Assembly (NCBI GenBank): GCA_910579515.1
Contig: CAJTUV010000034.1
Location: 1 to 36,583 of the forward strand
DNA length: 36,583 bases
Source of the DNA: an uncultured Hungatella sp.
GTDB lineage: Bacteria; Bacillota; Clostridia; Lachnospirales; Lachnospiraceae
Direction of reading: 5' to 3'
Both the position numbers and the translations under genes were made by a program. How positions within the stretch are numbered: the first letter of the stretch is position 1; every line of letters starts with the position of its first letter. The notes below the pieces were generated by a model, which worked only from the letters and a program-made list of their open reading frames with translations, was not told where the DNA came from and made no database searches. Below are positions 8,135-16,283 of this stretch, one piece after another.

Positions 8135-9490
8135 CTATTCCGTGCTGTTATTTACAGACACTGTCACAGTCATGTAAATCTTCTCAATCGCATCCACAGG
8201 CTGTAAGGCCACATTGACCAGCACGGCATCCACTGTATTTCCAGGCGAAACTGTTACATCATCTGGGACAAAATTCTGGATACCATTATTGGCCTGCATT
8301 TCATTGAGATAGCCCACAATCCATCCCTTCAACAGATTCCGGCCTGCCTCATTATTATCTGTCTTGCCTATGTAGTACAGACTGAACTGCCGGTATACAT
8401 CATTGCAGAACTGGTTCAAGGTCCGCATGACGCGGTTTTTGGAATATTCCGGCCCCTTATCCACAGTAAAGGAAGTAAGGGTATTGATATCCGTACATAC
8501 CTTGACTGTGCCAAAATTATCAATGAAGACTATTTCTCCCTCTTTAATCGCCTGCGTGACCTGGGTATCTGTCAGTTTTGGCTCCACCTCTACAGCGTTT
8601 GGATACTGAGCATAAGTCAGAGAATCGTTGTATAACGCTCCTGCCTGTGCGCCCCCAACCCACCAGGTGCACTGCTGGGCCGTAAGAGTTGTTCCGTCTG
8701 ATAATTTTACGCCATTATTTACGGAGATTACCCATTCACTGTTGCTCTCTCCTGCTTCTGCCATGACTGCCTGGCATTTCCGACCAACATTCTCAGATAT
8801 CCGTTTAACAAACAGTGAAACTGCCTGAATCACTGCGCTGTCCATACCATCATATACGAGAATATCAAAGGAATAGGGCTCTAAAACCTGAAGGAAATTT
8901 GCATAATCTGCTGGTGTAATCGCAGGGTCTTTACCGCCTGTCAACGGAACCCCTGCTGTCTCCTCAAAATCTCCCGTGCCGGAAAACTTAACCCAGTCAT
9001 TTTCCTTTAAGCCGGAAATCTCTGTCACAGACTGCTCTTCTATAACAGCTCCATCAATCACAGTAGACACGTCATAAGCCCCAGCAGTGTCTGGATTTTC
9101 CTGGACAATCATTGTGATGTCGTTTCCCCTTATGCCGTCATATAAGGCTGTAGCTGTCAAACCTCCAATCGTTACTGCTGCCTTAGCTCCGCCAGTACCA
9201 GCAGGCCGATACAACAGAATTTTAATTGGACCTGGCGTGGTATCGCTCCCCTTCATCATCTCACGAAGGAATACAGCTTTGGGGCTTGTAATGTCATATC
9301 CAATATAAGGTCTCAAATCCTCTCCAGGAATGATTTCCTGTATAGTCCCTGACGGACCCCAGGATAACGGTTCAGGAATTGCCACCACTCCTTTTTCCCC
9401 CACACTAATAGGAAGATTTCCTTTGGATTTGGTGTTGATATATACTCCAGGCGGTATTTTATTCTGGCTGGTCCATGTTCCTCCTGCCAT
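8135..9490 (-). CDS. xkdK: Contractile tail sheath protein (XkdK-like)
   Basis: The protein of about 451 aa is a phage tail sheath protein. It starts MAGGTWTSQNKIPPGVYINT, the characteristic sheath N-terminus, and its C-terminal domain contains NRVMRTLNQFCNDVYRQF and GRNLLKGWIVGYLNEMQ. This marks the phage as a myovirus. I prefer the ATG at 9490 because it is about 8 nt after AGGAGG; an ATG two codons upstream (9496) overlaps the stop of the 57-aa gene in an ATGA but sits too close to the Shine-Dalgarno. Contraction of this protein drives the tube into the cell. Confidence 0.96.
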   Translation of the reverse strand: MAGGTWTSQNKIPPGVYINTKSKGNLPISVGEKGVVAIPEPLSWGPSGTIQEIIPGEDLRPYIGYDITSPKAVFLREMMKGSDTTPGPIKILLYRPAGTGGAKAAVTIGGLTATALYDGIRGNDITMIVQENPDTAGAYDVSTVIDGAVIEEQSVTEISGLKENDWVKFSGTGDFEETAGVPLTGGKDPAITPADYANFLQVLEPYSFDILVYDGMDSAVIQAVSLFVKRISENVGRKCQAVMAEAGESNSEWVISVNNGVKLSDGTTLTAQQCTWWVGGAQAGALYNDSLTYAQYPNAVEVEPKLTDTQVTQAIKEGEIVFIDNFGTVKVCTDINTLTSFTVDKGPEYSKNRVMRTLNQFCNDVYRQFSLYYIGKTDNNEAGRNLLKGWIVGYLNEMQANNGIQNFVPDDVTVSPGNTVDAVLVNVALQPVDAIEKIYMTVTVSVNNSTE

Positions 9491-9492
9491 AG

Positions 9493-9666
9493 TCATTCTC
9501 CTCCTTTTAACGTTTTATTTAAAACTTTTTTAGCCTCTGATACAGAATACTCCGGTTCCTGCAAAATCGCTTTTGCAAAGTCTGGCTGGTACTCTGCCAA
9601 ATGCCGGCTTTTTAAAAGTTTTTGTGTCGGATATTTTTTATTCCTTCCTGCTTTTGATAAAGGCAT
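9493..9666 (-). CDS. Small conserved tail-operon protein (57 aa) preceding the sheath
   Basis: A 57-codon frame starts with ATG at 9666, preceded by the strong ribosome binding site GGAGGAG, and ends with TGA at 9493-9495. It overlaps the end of the tail terminator gene by 29 nt. The protein begins MPLSKAGRNKKYPTQKLLKS and is basic, with a helical C-terminus (EPEYSVSEAKKVLNKTLKGG). PBSX-like operons also carry a very small gene between the XkdJ and XkdK homologues, so position supports it. No function is known. It may assist tail assembly, which is inference. Confidence 0.75.
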   Translation of the reverse strand: MPLSKAGRNKKYPTQKLLKSRHLAEYQPDFAKAILQEPEYSVSEAKKVLNKTLKGGE

Positions 9667-10099
9667 GATTCTCCTCCATTTCTTCCATTAGATTCATATC
9701 TCTTGGAATTGCCACTCTATGTTTTATATGGAATTGATAATGCAGCTCCATGTCTTCATTCTGCCACTGCCGCTCATAGGTGCGGATGAAAGTTTCCTCT
9801 CCGCTCCCGTCCGTATATGGAAACAATTCAAGACTTTCATCCAGATATCCTGCTATTTCAAGAATTTCTGCATTCCCATTTACGATATTACGCTGCTGTA
9901 CAAAAATAATGTCTACCCCTAAATCCTGCTGAAACCGTTCATCTATCTGGCTGTCACTCTTGGAAGGCATAAAGAAAATAAAAAAGCACGGAAATTCTGT
10001 GCCCTGCTGGTTTGGACTGTCATATACTGGATAATCTGGATATTTTTTACACAATACCCCAGCCAGGCTGTCTACAATATTTTCCAAGGTAAAAATCAT
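9638..10099 (-). CDS. Tail terminator/completion protein (XkdJ/YqbJ position)
   Basis: The 153-aa protein lies just before the sheath cluster, where tail terminators are encoded. It begins IFTLENIVDSLAGVLCKKYP, has a central beta-strand region with FPCFFIFFMPSK, and a C-terminal stretch (QNEDMELHYQFHIKHRVAIP) that fits tail-terminator-like folds. The ATG overlaps the previous stop (ATGA). The protein should cap the tail tube and sheath at the head-proximal end. Assignment is mainly by position and secondary-structure pattern. Confidence 0.75.
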   Translation of the reverse strand: MIFTLENIVDSLAGVLCKKYPDYPVYDSPNQQGTEFPCFFIFFMPSKSDSQIDERFQQDLGVDIIFVQQRNIVNGNAEILEIAGYLDESLELFPYTDGSGEETFIRTYERQWQNEDMELHYQFHIKHRVAIPRDMNLMEEMEENHAFIKSRKE

Positions 10100-10617
10100 T
10101 TGAAGACCTCCCTCACCCTTTTGTCCAATTCAGTACGCACTACCGTTTTATATCTCCCAATCGCTTTTTGTTTCATGTATTTCCCTTCAACATAGGTCTT
10201 ATCTACACCTACCATAATCCCTGTCGCGCCGGCCCACTCACCATCTAAACGTTCCAGCAGTTCTCCGTTGACAATCAGGTCAGGGACAAAATGTTTGTCT
10301 ACTCTGTGTCCGTCATTTACATAGGAAGCATACTGCATGTTATTGGCAAGTATTGTCCGAAACATATGGCCTCCGGAAAGCGCTCCACCCATAGGCGTTG
10401 TCTGGCTGTCCGTTGCCCAATGCTGCGCCATTTCGCCGCTCCTCATGTTGGTCCCTGCAATGGACGCACCGCCATTAGGCGGCGTGTTTTCGGTTGCCAC
10501 GCGTACTGCTTCTATCGTCGCTCCCTCGGCCACATCCCCCATAATCTGCGCCACGTTCTCTCCAGCTCTGCGCAGCTCTTCGATTCGTTTTCGCATTTGG
10601 CTTCCGAAACTTGACAT
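10096..10617 (-). CDS. HK97 gp10-like neck/tail completion protein (XkdI-like)
   Basis: The protein of about 173 aa has the layout of HK97-gp10/XkdI family neck proteins. A helical N-terminus (FGSQMRKRIEELRRAGENVA) leads to a segment ending in TPPNGG, then a basic C-terminal part (KYMKQKAIGRYKTVVRTELD). The ATG at 10617 has GGGAGGTGACAGG upstream; a GTG three codons earlier overlaps the previous gene. It lies between the head-closure and tail-terminator genes. Its role is joining head and tail. Confidence 0.8.
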   Translation of the reverse strand: MSSFGSQMRKRIEELRRAGENVAQIMGDVAEGATIEAVRVATENTPPNGGASIAGTNMRSGEMAQHWATDSQTTPMGGALSGGHMFRTILANNMQYASYVNDGHRVDKHFVPDLIVNGELLERLDGEWAGATGIMVGVDKTYVEGKYMKQKAIGRYKTVVRTELDKRVREVFK

Positions 10618-10622
10618 TCCTG

Positions 10623-11027
10623 TCACCTCCCAATAATATTGTCCTTCAACAGCCCTACTTCTTTATGCTGCAGCCCAGTCAGGGCGCCGCCGACCGGATC
10701 ATAATAATCTGCTGGTTCTCCTGCAAAATACCGCTCTGGTTTATTCTTATGTCCAAGAGCGCCGCCGCGAATAATCAACAGCTCATCACCTGCCTGTATG
10801 TCCACAGATAAGTCACAGGACATCTTCTCTGAGGACTGCTCTCTGGCCGCGTTGCCCTTCATGGATGGACCTCTCTTTTCCAGATGATACACCCTGCATG
10901 GAATCGGCCTGGAGTTTATCTGTTTCCGCTCCTGACTGCTTACATTTCCCTTTTTTACAGATACCACACGGTAAATATCTGCTATATCTGTATACCATGT
11001 GCTGAAAATAGGATTATTAAAAATCAT
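10623..11027 (-). CDS. Head closure / head-tail adaptor protein (XkdH/YqbH position)
   Basis: The protein of about 134 aa follows the DUF4054 connector and should be the stopper or adaptor that closes the portal channel. It starts MIFNNPIFSTWYTDIADIYR and contains strand-rich blocks (VSSQERKQINSRPIPCRVYH and SCDLSVDIQAGDELLIIRGG) typical of stopper-type beta-barrel proteins. ATG 11027 overlaps the previous stop in ATGA, so translation is coupled. I do not recognise a specific family; position and fold pattern support the call. Confidence 0.7.
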   Translation of the reverse strand: MIFNNPIFSTWYTDIADIYRVVSVKKGNVSSQERKQINSRPIPCRVYHLEKRGPSMKGNAAREQSSEKMSCDLSVDIQAGDELLIIRGGALGHKNKPERYFAGEPADYYDPVGGALTGLQHKEVGLLKDNIIGR

Positions 11028-11533
11028 CCTGCCCACAAACCTCCCATCCCTGCCATTCTAGCCATAGTCACAAGCTGAGAGCCGTATTGCGTAGAATTCC
11101 AGGAACCCCATTTTTCACTTCCGGCTGTAATGGCGCTGTTGTCATAACTGATCGAGGTATCTCCCATAACTGCGGATTTAATGACTCCCGTCTGCTCTGC
11201 GCTCCCAGCAGCCTGTACCGCGCTGCTGGAGCCAGACGAATACGTTTTAAGATAAAGAGCCGCAAAATGAGCCGTATAAAGCCCTGCGGCATACCGCCAC
11301 ATGCTGCCCCACCTGGAAGGAAGAACACTATCATTGGCCTGACTGATAAAGATTTCCAGCATTTTTTTTGGTATCAGTAATTCTGTTGCTGTCTTTTCTC
11401 CCTCCTCAGGACCAGCTCTTGTAAACTGTGGAAAATCTTCCTGAAACAGTTCTGCTGTGTAATCCCCATGCTCTCCAGGGTAAGGCATATTAGCTGCAGA
11501 TGCCCTGGCCATTGAAAAATATGGTCCTGCCAT
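11024..11533 (-). CDS. DUF4054 head-tail connector protein
   Basis: The protein of about 169 aa fits DUF4054, a gp6-like head-tail connector family. It has an ELFQEDFPQFT segment near the N-terminus, a helical middle with RYAAGLYTAHFAALYLK, a VMGDTSISYD strand, and a C-terminal QYGSQLVTMARMAG. I chose ATG 11533, directly after the previous stop with GGGGAATAAGC upstream; an ATG at 11554 would overlap the upstream gene. It should form the ring directly under the portal. Confidence 0.82.
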   Translation of the reverse strand: MAGPYFSMARASAANMPYPGEHGDYTAELFQEDFPQFTRAGPEEGEKTATELLIPKKMLEIFISQANDSVLPSRWGSMWRYAAGLYTAHFAALYLKTYSSGSSSAVQAAGSAEQTGVIKSAVMGDTSISYDNSAITAGSEKWGSWNSTQYGSQLVTMARMAGMGGLWAG

Positions 11534-11535
11534 GC

Positions 11536-11838
11536 TTATTCCCCATTGCCGCATGTTCCCTCACCTGTACCTTCAGTCTTCTCATCCCCGGACTCTTCCT
11601 TTGCGTCCAGCCGTTTGTCATTTTTAGCCGCTTTTTTCTTTCCTGCCTCCTCTGCCTGTTCCAACTGTTTGTCCCTTTTCCCTTGAGGCACCAAAATCCC
11701 GCCGCCTCGGATGGCTCTCTGGACCAGGCTGCTCTTGGCAATTTCTTTCGGAATCTCACCGACAAAATCCTTTTTTATATCAAAAAAAGAGCCGTCAGCC
11801 CTTCTTACTCTATAATTATGTTTTGACATAATAAACAT
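11536..11838 (-). CDS. Small head-operon protein of unknown function
   Basis: The 100-aa protein lies between the major capsid and the DUF4054 connector. Its N-terminal half (KHNYRVRRADGSFFDIKKDF, then EIPKEIAKSSLVQRAIRGGG) looks like a small folded domain found at this place in related phages. The second half is low-complexity and highly charged (Lys/Glu-rich). The ATG at 11838 has GGAGGACAGAAG upstream. It may be a minor head or head-completion protein. No function can be assigned. Confidence 0.7.
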   Translation of the reverse strand: MFIMSKHNYRVRRADGSFFDIKKDFVGEIPKEIAKSSLVQRAIRGGGILVPQGKRDKQLEQAEEAGKKKAAKNDKRLDAKEESGDEKTEGTGEGTCGNGE

Positions 11839-11850
11839 CTTCTGTCCTCC

Positions 11851-12891
11851 TCAAATCCCATCCATATAGGTGATAGTCTGATCATAAAACACTTCCACTT
11901 CAGATATATTTCCAGCATAAGCCGTATCATAGCAGAAATCATTGGTGTTAGTGCTGGTCATGGCCCTGGTAAGGGGCACCAGCTCATCCATGGCAAGATA
12001 CCGTTCTTTATTACAGTATACAGCCATCCTGTCTGCCTTATCTTCCCCTGCACCCTTACACCAGGATGTAGCCCCGATAAACAAATCCGAACCATTCTTT
12101 TTGGCCACATTGTTTTCCAGCAGGAAGGTCAGAATCGTCTTTTCAGCAAGGTCTGTTACTTTTGTCGTTGCAATGTAATTATACTGCTCATACGGCATAA
12201 TGATATGGTTTGGCACTGCCTCCAAATCATACTCACACCGTTCCCACCCTGCCAGTATTGCGTCATTTACGTCCTGTAAAATCTGATCCGGCGTTTTATC
12301 CTTCCAGGCAGTGCTGGAATCTGCTGCTTTGTTTGAGGAAGCCTCCATAATAGTTACATCTGGATTATTTAACAATCCGGTCGTTCCATATCTGGCAATG
12401 CCGACATAGGCATTCGCCTCCATGTGTTTGTCATAAGTCATACGCAGGCCGTCTCTAAGAAGGCTGTCCATATTCCGTCCTGTCATATTTCCCCTCTGCA
12501 TGTCAATCCACATTACCCTTGTGCCTGTGGCAATCATGTGAGTTTTAAACAATCCTTTTGAAAAGTCTGCCTGTACCATGGGGATTCCATTGGCCCCACC
12601 AGAATGAACAATTCCGTCTTCCGATCCCCCGGTAATTCCAAATCCCACCTGCATGGCAGATATAAATTCAGCCCAGCCGCCGCCGACACGAATCGGAATA
12701 TCCCGTGAGTAAGTAAGACTGGTGAGCGGAGTTCTGACCAGCATATCCCTTTTTTCCAGCTCTGAAGTCAAAAATGCTTCACCGGAAGCAATTCCGGCCG
12801 CATCCATGTTAAAAACTGCCGCATTTCCTGTTCTTGCAGACTGGGTGGCTGCCTTTCCCAAATCAAATGTTCCAACGTTTTTAAATGCCAT
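11851..12891 (-). CDS. Major capsid protein (DUF2184-type)
   Basis: The 346-aa protein is the likely major capsid protein. It follows the protease/scaffold and decoration genes and has the typical length. Segments such as RNAADTPLSLTYSRDIPIRV-like (residues about 54-72), DSLLRDGLRMTYDKHMEANA and the C-terminal EVEFYDQTITYMDG-like end recall the DUF2184 capsid family with an HK97-type fold. It assembles the icosahedral head. Confidence comes from gene order together with the family pattern. Confidence 0.88.
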   Translation of the reverse strand: MAFKNVGTFDLGKAATQSARTGNAAVFNMDAAGIASGEAFLTSELEKRDMLVRTPLTSLTYSRDIPIRVGGGWAEFISAMQVGFGITGGSEDGIVHSGGANGIPMVQADFSKGLFKTHMIATGTRVMWIDMQRGNMTGRNMDSLLRDGLRMTYDKHMEANAYVGIARYGTTGLLNNPDVTIMEASSNKAADSSTAWKDKTPDQILQDVNDAILAGWERCEYDLEAVPNHIIMPYEQYNYIATTKVTDLAEKTILTFLLENNVAKKNGSDLFIGATSWCKGAGEDKADRMAVYCNKERYLAMDELVPLTRAMTSTNTNDFCYDTAYAGNISEVEVFYDQTITYMDGI

Positions 12892-12904
12892 CTTATTTTC
12901 CCTC

Positions 12905-13414
12905 CTATGCGTTAAGCATTGTTAAAATCCGAAGTTCTGCCACGCCGTTTCCATCTGCTGTGCCGCGCCACTGGGCATTTGTAAGCTTCACATTCTTCCC
13001 AGTGTCCTCTGCAGCTTCAAAACCGCCGACCACAGCATTCGGTTTTGCCTGGTCTGCTGCTGTCCTGATATATACATTTCCTCCCAATACAGGGGTTCCC
13101 ATCTGGCAGACAACATTGACACAGCCGCGCTTCATTACAGATACTGCCTCACCTGGGCGGTATAGTCCTTTGTTTTGATTCGTATAATCCAGAGCGGATT
13201 TTACCTCACGTACCGCAACGCCCCAGAAATCAGCCGATGCAGAATCTGCTGCCCACGGATGGGCGGCTCCGTCAGTTCCGATTGCTACCGGTGCGCCAAA
13301 TGGAAGCTCTTCCATTCCTGCCAGGGGAACTGTATCCACAATCATATCCGGCTGTCTGGAATAGCTTCCTGCATATCCGTGAAACATGTTTTTACCAATA
13401 ATCTGTCCTTTCAT
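12905..13414 (-). CDS. Capsid decoration/structural cement protein (gp24-like)
   Basis: The 169-aa protein lies between the protease/scaffold and the capsid. Its beta-rich sequence has a GYAGSYSRQPDMIVDT start, a VTRxGxVxV-like block (VSVMKRGCVNVVCQMGTPVL) and the C-terminal GVAELRILTML. This is the pattern of the phage structural cement or decoration family. It should bind the capsid surface and stabilise it after expansion. The ATG at 13414 has AAAGGAGACCAAATAATT upstream. Confidence 0.82.
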   Translation of the reverse strand: MKGQIIGKNMFHGYAGSYSRQPDMIVDTVPLAGMEELPFGAPVAIGTDGAAHPWAADSASADFWGVAVREVKSALDYTNQNKGLYRPGEAVSVMKRGCVNVVCQMGTPVLGGNVYIRTAADQAKPNAVVGGFEAAEDTGKNVKLTNAQWRGTADGNGVAELRILTMLNA

Positions 13415-13416
13415 AA

Positions 13417-14619
13417 TTATTTGGTCTCCTTTCTTCTGTGCGGGTTCAAATTATCATACATTGCCTGGATCGTCTCGGTGTCCATAGCCACAGTATTCTT
13501 ATCTGCCGCCTTCTGGGCATTTCTTTGACTGGCTTGAAGGATTGCAGCAATATCATCCCTCTCATCTTTAGCAGTTACCAGATTAATCAGAGCATCCGAC
13601 ACTGCTTTCCGCTGCGCTTCGTCTTTTATTGCTGCCACAGTGGGCCTCATGGCTTTCAAAATCCCTAAAGCCAGCGCCCTGTCCATTGCGCCTTTCTTTT
13701 CTGTTTCCTCTGCTGAAATAACACGGGAAGCCTGTCCATCTACAGGAGCGCCATCTGCTGTCAGTTTTTCAATAGCTGAATCAAGGGAATCCTTTGCTGT
13801 ATTCTTTTCCTTTTCTGCTTCTTTCGCGGCAAGTCTGGCCATTACTTTGTCAACAATCCCGTCAATGACCGCTTCATCCTTAGTCTCCTTATCTTTTGTT
13901 TCTTTTTCCTCTTTGGCTTCTTTCGGATCCCCCTCTGCCTCTTCAAAGGCTTCCGCCGCATCCATTGCCATCTGCTCAATCTCCTCTGGACTTTTATCTT
14001 TAACCGCCTGTCCAAAGAGTTTAAAAAACAGCCCTCTTTTCTTCATTTCTTTCCTTTCCGGCCTCTTTCCGGCCTGCTTTTTTATAGTATCTGAATCTAA
14101 AATAGCAGCACGTTTTCCCGCTCTGCCACGGCCAACGACTGCCACATGATTACCTCTGATATTCTTTTGGTTGTAAGTGCCGTCTTCATTCACTGTATAT
14201 TCACATTCATACCCACAGGAAATCTCTCTCTTGCCTCCCTGGACGGCGTCTATTAGCTCTCGGTTATGAATATGAAGGTCTGCCAGAAGATAATCCCTCC
14301 ATTCTTCCGTTCCTCTGCGGATATTCTGCGCATGACCCTTTTCATAAATTTCCACATCGTCTGGCCCAATCAAATCAGGCGGATGGCCGTTTGTGACTGG
14401 CTTTCCCTCAAAAGAAGCCATTGCCGCTTCTGAAAATACTTCTTCCTCAGAACGGTGCACAGTCACGATCCTGTCCGCTTCACTGCCTGACAGGTTGATT
14501 TCTCTGCCCAGATATTTCTGGCTTCCTGTCCTGGCAATCGGTACGTTTCTACAAATCAAAAAGCCCTCGCCAGTTTCTACCTGGTTAGGGCTTACGGTGT
14601 ATCCGTAATAGACAAGCAT
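13417..14619 (-). CDS. DUF2213 prohead protease/scaffold fusion
   Basis: The 400-aa protein is a DUF2213 head-maturation protein. Residues about 1-165 form the protease-like domain (starting VYYGYTVSPNQVETGEGFLI, with VTNGHPPDLIGPDDV and ending NHVAVVGRGRAG). Residues 195-300 are very acidic and coiled-coil forming (runs of Glu and Lys), like a scaffold core, and the C-terminus (MDTETIQAMYDNLNPHRRKE) is basic. The protease part is expected to remove the scaffold during head maturation. The ATG has AGGAGGATATA upstream, 9 nt past the 60-aa gene. Confidence 0.88.
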   Translation of the reverse strand: MLVYYGYTVSPNQVETGEGFLICRNVPIARTGSQKYLGREINLSGSEADRIVTVHRSEEEVFSEAAMASFEGKPVTNGHPPDLIGPDDVEIYEKGHAQNIRRGTEEWRDYLLADLHIHNRELIDAVQGGKREISCGYECEYTVNEDGTYNQKNIRGNHVAVVGRGRAGKRAAILDSDTIKKQAGKRPERKEMKKRGLFFKLFGQAVKDKSPEEIEQMAMDAAEAFEEAEGDPKEAKEEKETKDKETKDEAVIDGIVDKVMARLAAKEAEKEKNTAKDSLDSAIEKLTADGAPVDGQASRVISAEETEKKGAMDRALALGILKAMRPTVAAIKDEAQRKAVSDALINLVTAKDERDDIAAILQASQRNAQKAADKNTVAMDTETIQAMYDNLNPHRRKETK

Positions 14620-14628
14620 TATATCCTC

Positions 14629-14811
14629 CTAGTCTCTGCTGGTATGCAATACCTTTTCAATGTCATTGATGGTGAGGCTTATAGTTTCCCAATCTTTTGG
14701 AGAGCTTCCCACATCAGCAATAAATACTTTGTTTTCAAAGGCTTCCACAATAGCCGCTTCTCTTCCGTCTTTTAAAAGTACTGTGTCATACTGTTTCACC
14801 CTTAACATCAT
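14629..14811 (-). CDS. Small protein coupled to the MuF gene; candidate immunity protein
   Basis: The 60-aa protein starts in an ATGA overlap with the stop of the MuF-like head gene, so its translation is coupled to it. The sequence (LRVKQYDTVLLKDGREAAIV, then a strand-rich stretch and a final helix ITINDIEKVL-like) reads as a small beta-barrel/SH3-like protein related in pattern to DUF4926, a family I recall next to DUF6883 proteins. No virion role at this position is known to me. Because the upstream protein has a DUF6883-like C-terminus, an immunity function is a reasonable inference. A structural head accessory role remains possible. Confidence 0.7.
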   Translation of the reverse strand: MMLRVKQYDTVLLKDGREAAIVEAFENKVFIADVGSSPKDWETISLTINDIEKVLHTSRD

Positions 14812-16283
14812 TTCACCTCTTTAATATACGCACTAGACAAGGAAACACTTCCGTCAGGACGTTGATTCCAACCTATTACTACATTTGCAGGCGTTCCATA
14901 TTTCCCGTAGATAATTATTTTTTGCTCATATCGCTGCCCATATTGATCCCTATCCTTTGGAATAACTGGATAAGCTCCTGCTTTTCCCCTGATTTCTTTT
15001 TGAAATTCTCTCCAATTACCCTTATCATATCCTAACCTGCTTGTTATCGCCCTCCCCTTTGCCAGACCTTTTTGATTCATGCCATCAAACAAATACTTTG
15101 TGAACTTACCTTCTGGAAGGATAACATTTTCTGCATTTGGCAGTCTCAGCTCTGGATGCCTGATCAGGTCATTCCGCCTCTGATAATCCAGCCTCACAAA
15201 ACCAAACTTCTCAGGATCATTATACTTCAACTTCTGAAACATTGCAAAGTCTTTTGGAATATCATCTCCTAATAAATCCCTGTACTCTTTATGCTGCCGC
15301 TTATCCCTCAAAAGCCGCTGCCGCTGTCGTTCTTTTTTTCTGTATGCCTGAATCTGTTTCTTGGTTCGTGGGTCACGATCTAACGGATTAAGGTCAGGGT
15401 TAGAAAAATCCTTGTCTTTTTGAATCTGTTTCTCCGTCTTACCAATGGTGGTGTATTTCACCAGAGAATGGAGACAGTTTGGATGAATATTAAGATAAGT
15501 ATTTGTCAGTTCGTCTGTACCTTCTGGGTCTACTTTTCCAAACGCAAGGGAGAGAGGGGGATAATCAGAGTTCGTGCCGCTCTTACTGTATACCCGTCCT
15601 TCCAGCGCCGCACAGACCGGACAAGTGCTCCCAATCTTTACAATCTGCCACAGGTCATGATCATCCATTGTCAGCATTGCAGAGACCTCTGCCTGTCTAG
15701 CCGTTGTCCTCACGGCCATGTTCCCATAGCTCTGCAGGCTCCAGCGCCTTCCCGATTTGTCCACAAATGCAGGAATCCCTTTATTTTGTATCTCCTGCAC
15801 CATCTTTGCGCTGGATGTTGCCCATCCGCTCCCAGAAGCCTGCTGGTTTAATACCTGCTTTAATGCCACCTGGCGGAATGGATCGGATTCCAGACGGCCG
15901 ACTGCATAAAATGTCTGTACGCTTTTATATGCAGTCTCTGACGCTTCCATGATTTCTCCAAGCAGGTTGTTGCTCAACTGCTGGACAATGGCTGTCTGGG
16001 TTGTTGTCAGCGCTCTGGCATTGCGGTAACCCGAAAAGTCTTTCTCTGAATGATAAAAGATATTTTCAATCATTTCAGGGACATACTTCCAAGAATCATC
16101 CACCATATTCTGTAAGATTCTCTGAACACGCTCCAAAGAAGCTGCCTCTGCATAGTCTACAAATCCAGCCTTGCGCTTTCTGGTTATCTCATGAACCAGT
16201 TCCTGCTCCGTGTGAAGAAACAGTTTTCGCAAAAACATGGTAGAATCTCGATTCTCTGGAGGTTTGATTTTTTTATATCTCAT
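14808..16283 (-). CDS. MuF-type minor head protein with C-terminal DUF6883-like putative toxin domain
   Basis: The 491-aa protein combines two parts. Residues 1-290 are a phage minor capsid/head morphogenesis domain (SPP1 gp7/Mu gpF-like), with the Cys/His motif CPVC (221-224) and HPNC (267-270) and the helical segment MAVRTTARQAEVSAML. Residues about 290-385 form a charged linker rich in Arg and Lys. Residues about 386-491 (LPEGKFTKYLFDG, RLGYDKGNWREF, GTPANVVIGWNQRPDGSV) resemble DUF6883, a family often seen as a C-terminal cap of large toxins. MuF proteins with variable C-terminal toxin domains are known in Firmicutes prophages and are thought to be carried in the virion. ATG 16283 has GGAGGGAG upstream and overlaps the portal stop. 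Confidence 0.85.
   Translation of the reverse strand: MRYKKIKPPENRDSTMFLRKLFLHTEQELVHEITRKRKAGFVDYAEAASLERVQRILQNMVDDSWKYVPEMIENIFYHSEKDFSGYRNARALTTTQTAIVQQLSNNLLGEIMEASETAYKSVQTFYAVGRLESDPFRQVALKQVLNQQASGSGWATSSAKMVQEIQNKGIPAFVDKSGRRWSLQSYGNMAVRTTARQAEVSAMLTMDDHDLWQIVKIGSTCPVCAALEGRVYSKSGTNSDYPPLSLAFGKVDPEGTDELTNTYLNIHPNCLHSLVKYTTIGKTEKQIQKDKDFSNPDLNPLDRDPRTKKQIQAYRKKERQRQRLLRDKRQHKEYRDLLGDDIPKDFAMFQKLKYNDPEKFGFVRLDYQRRNDLIRHPELRLPNAENVILPEGKFTKYLFDGMNQKGLAKGRAITSRLGYDKGNWREFQKEIRGKAGAYPVIPKDRDQYGQRYEQKIIIYGKYGTPANVVIGWNQRPDGSVSLSSAYIKEVK

Noticed and set aside
13640..14149. A 169-codon plus-strand frame rich in serine and alanine
   Set aside because: It is the antisense image of the Lys/Glu-rich scaffold region of the DUF2213 gene.
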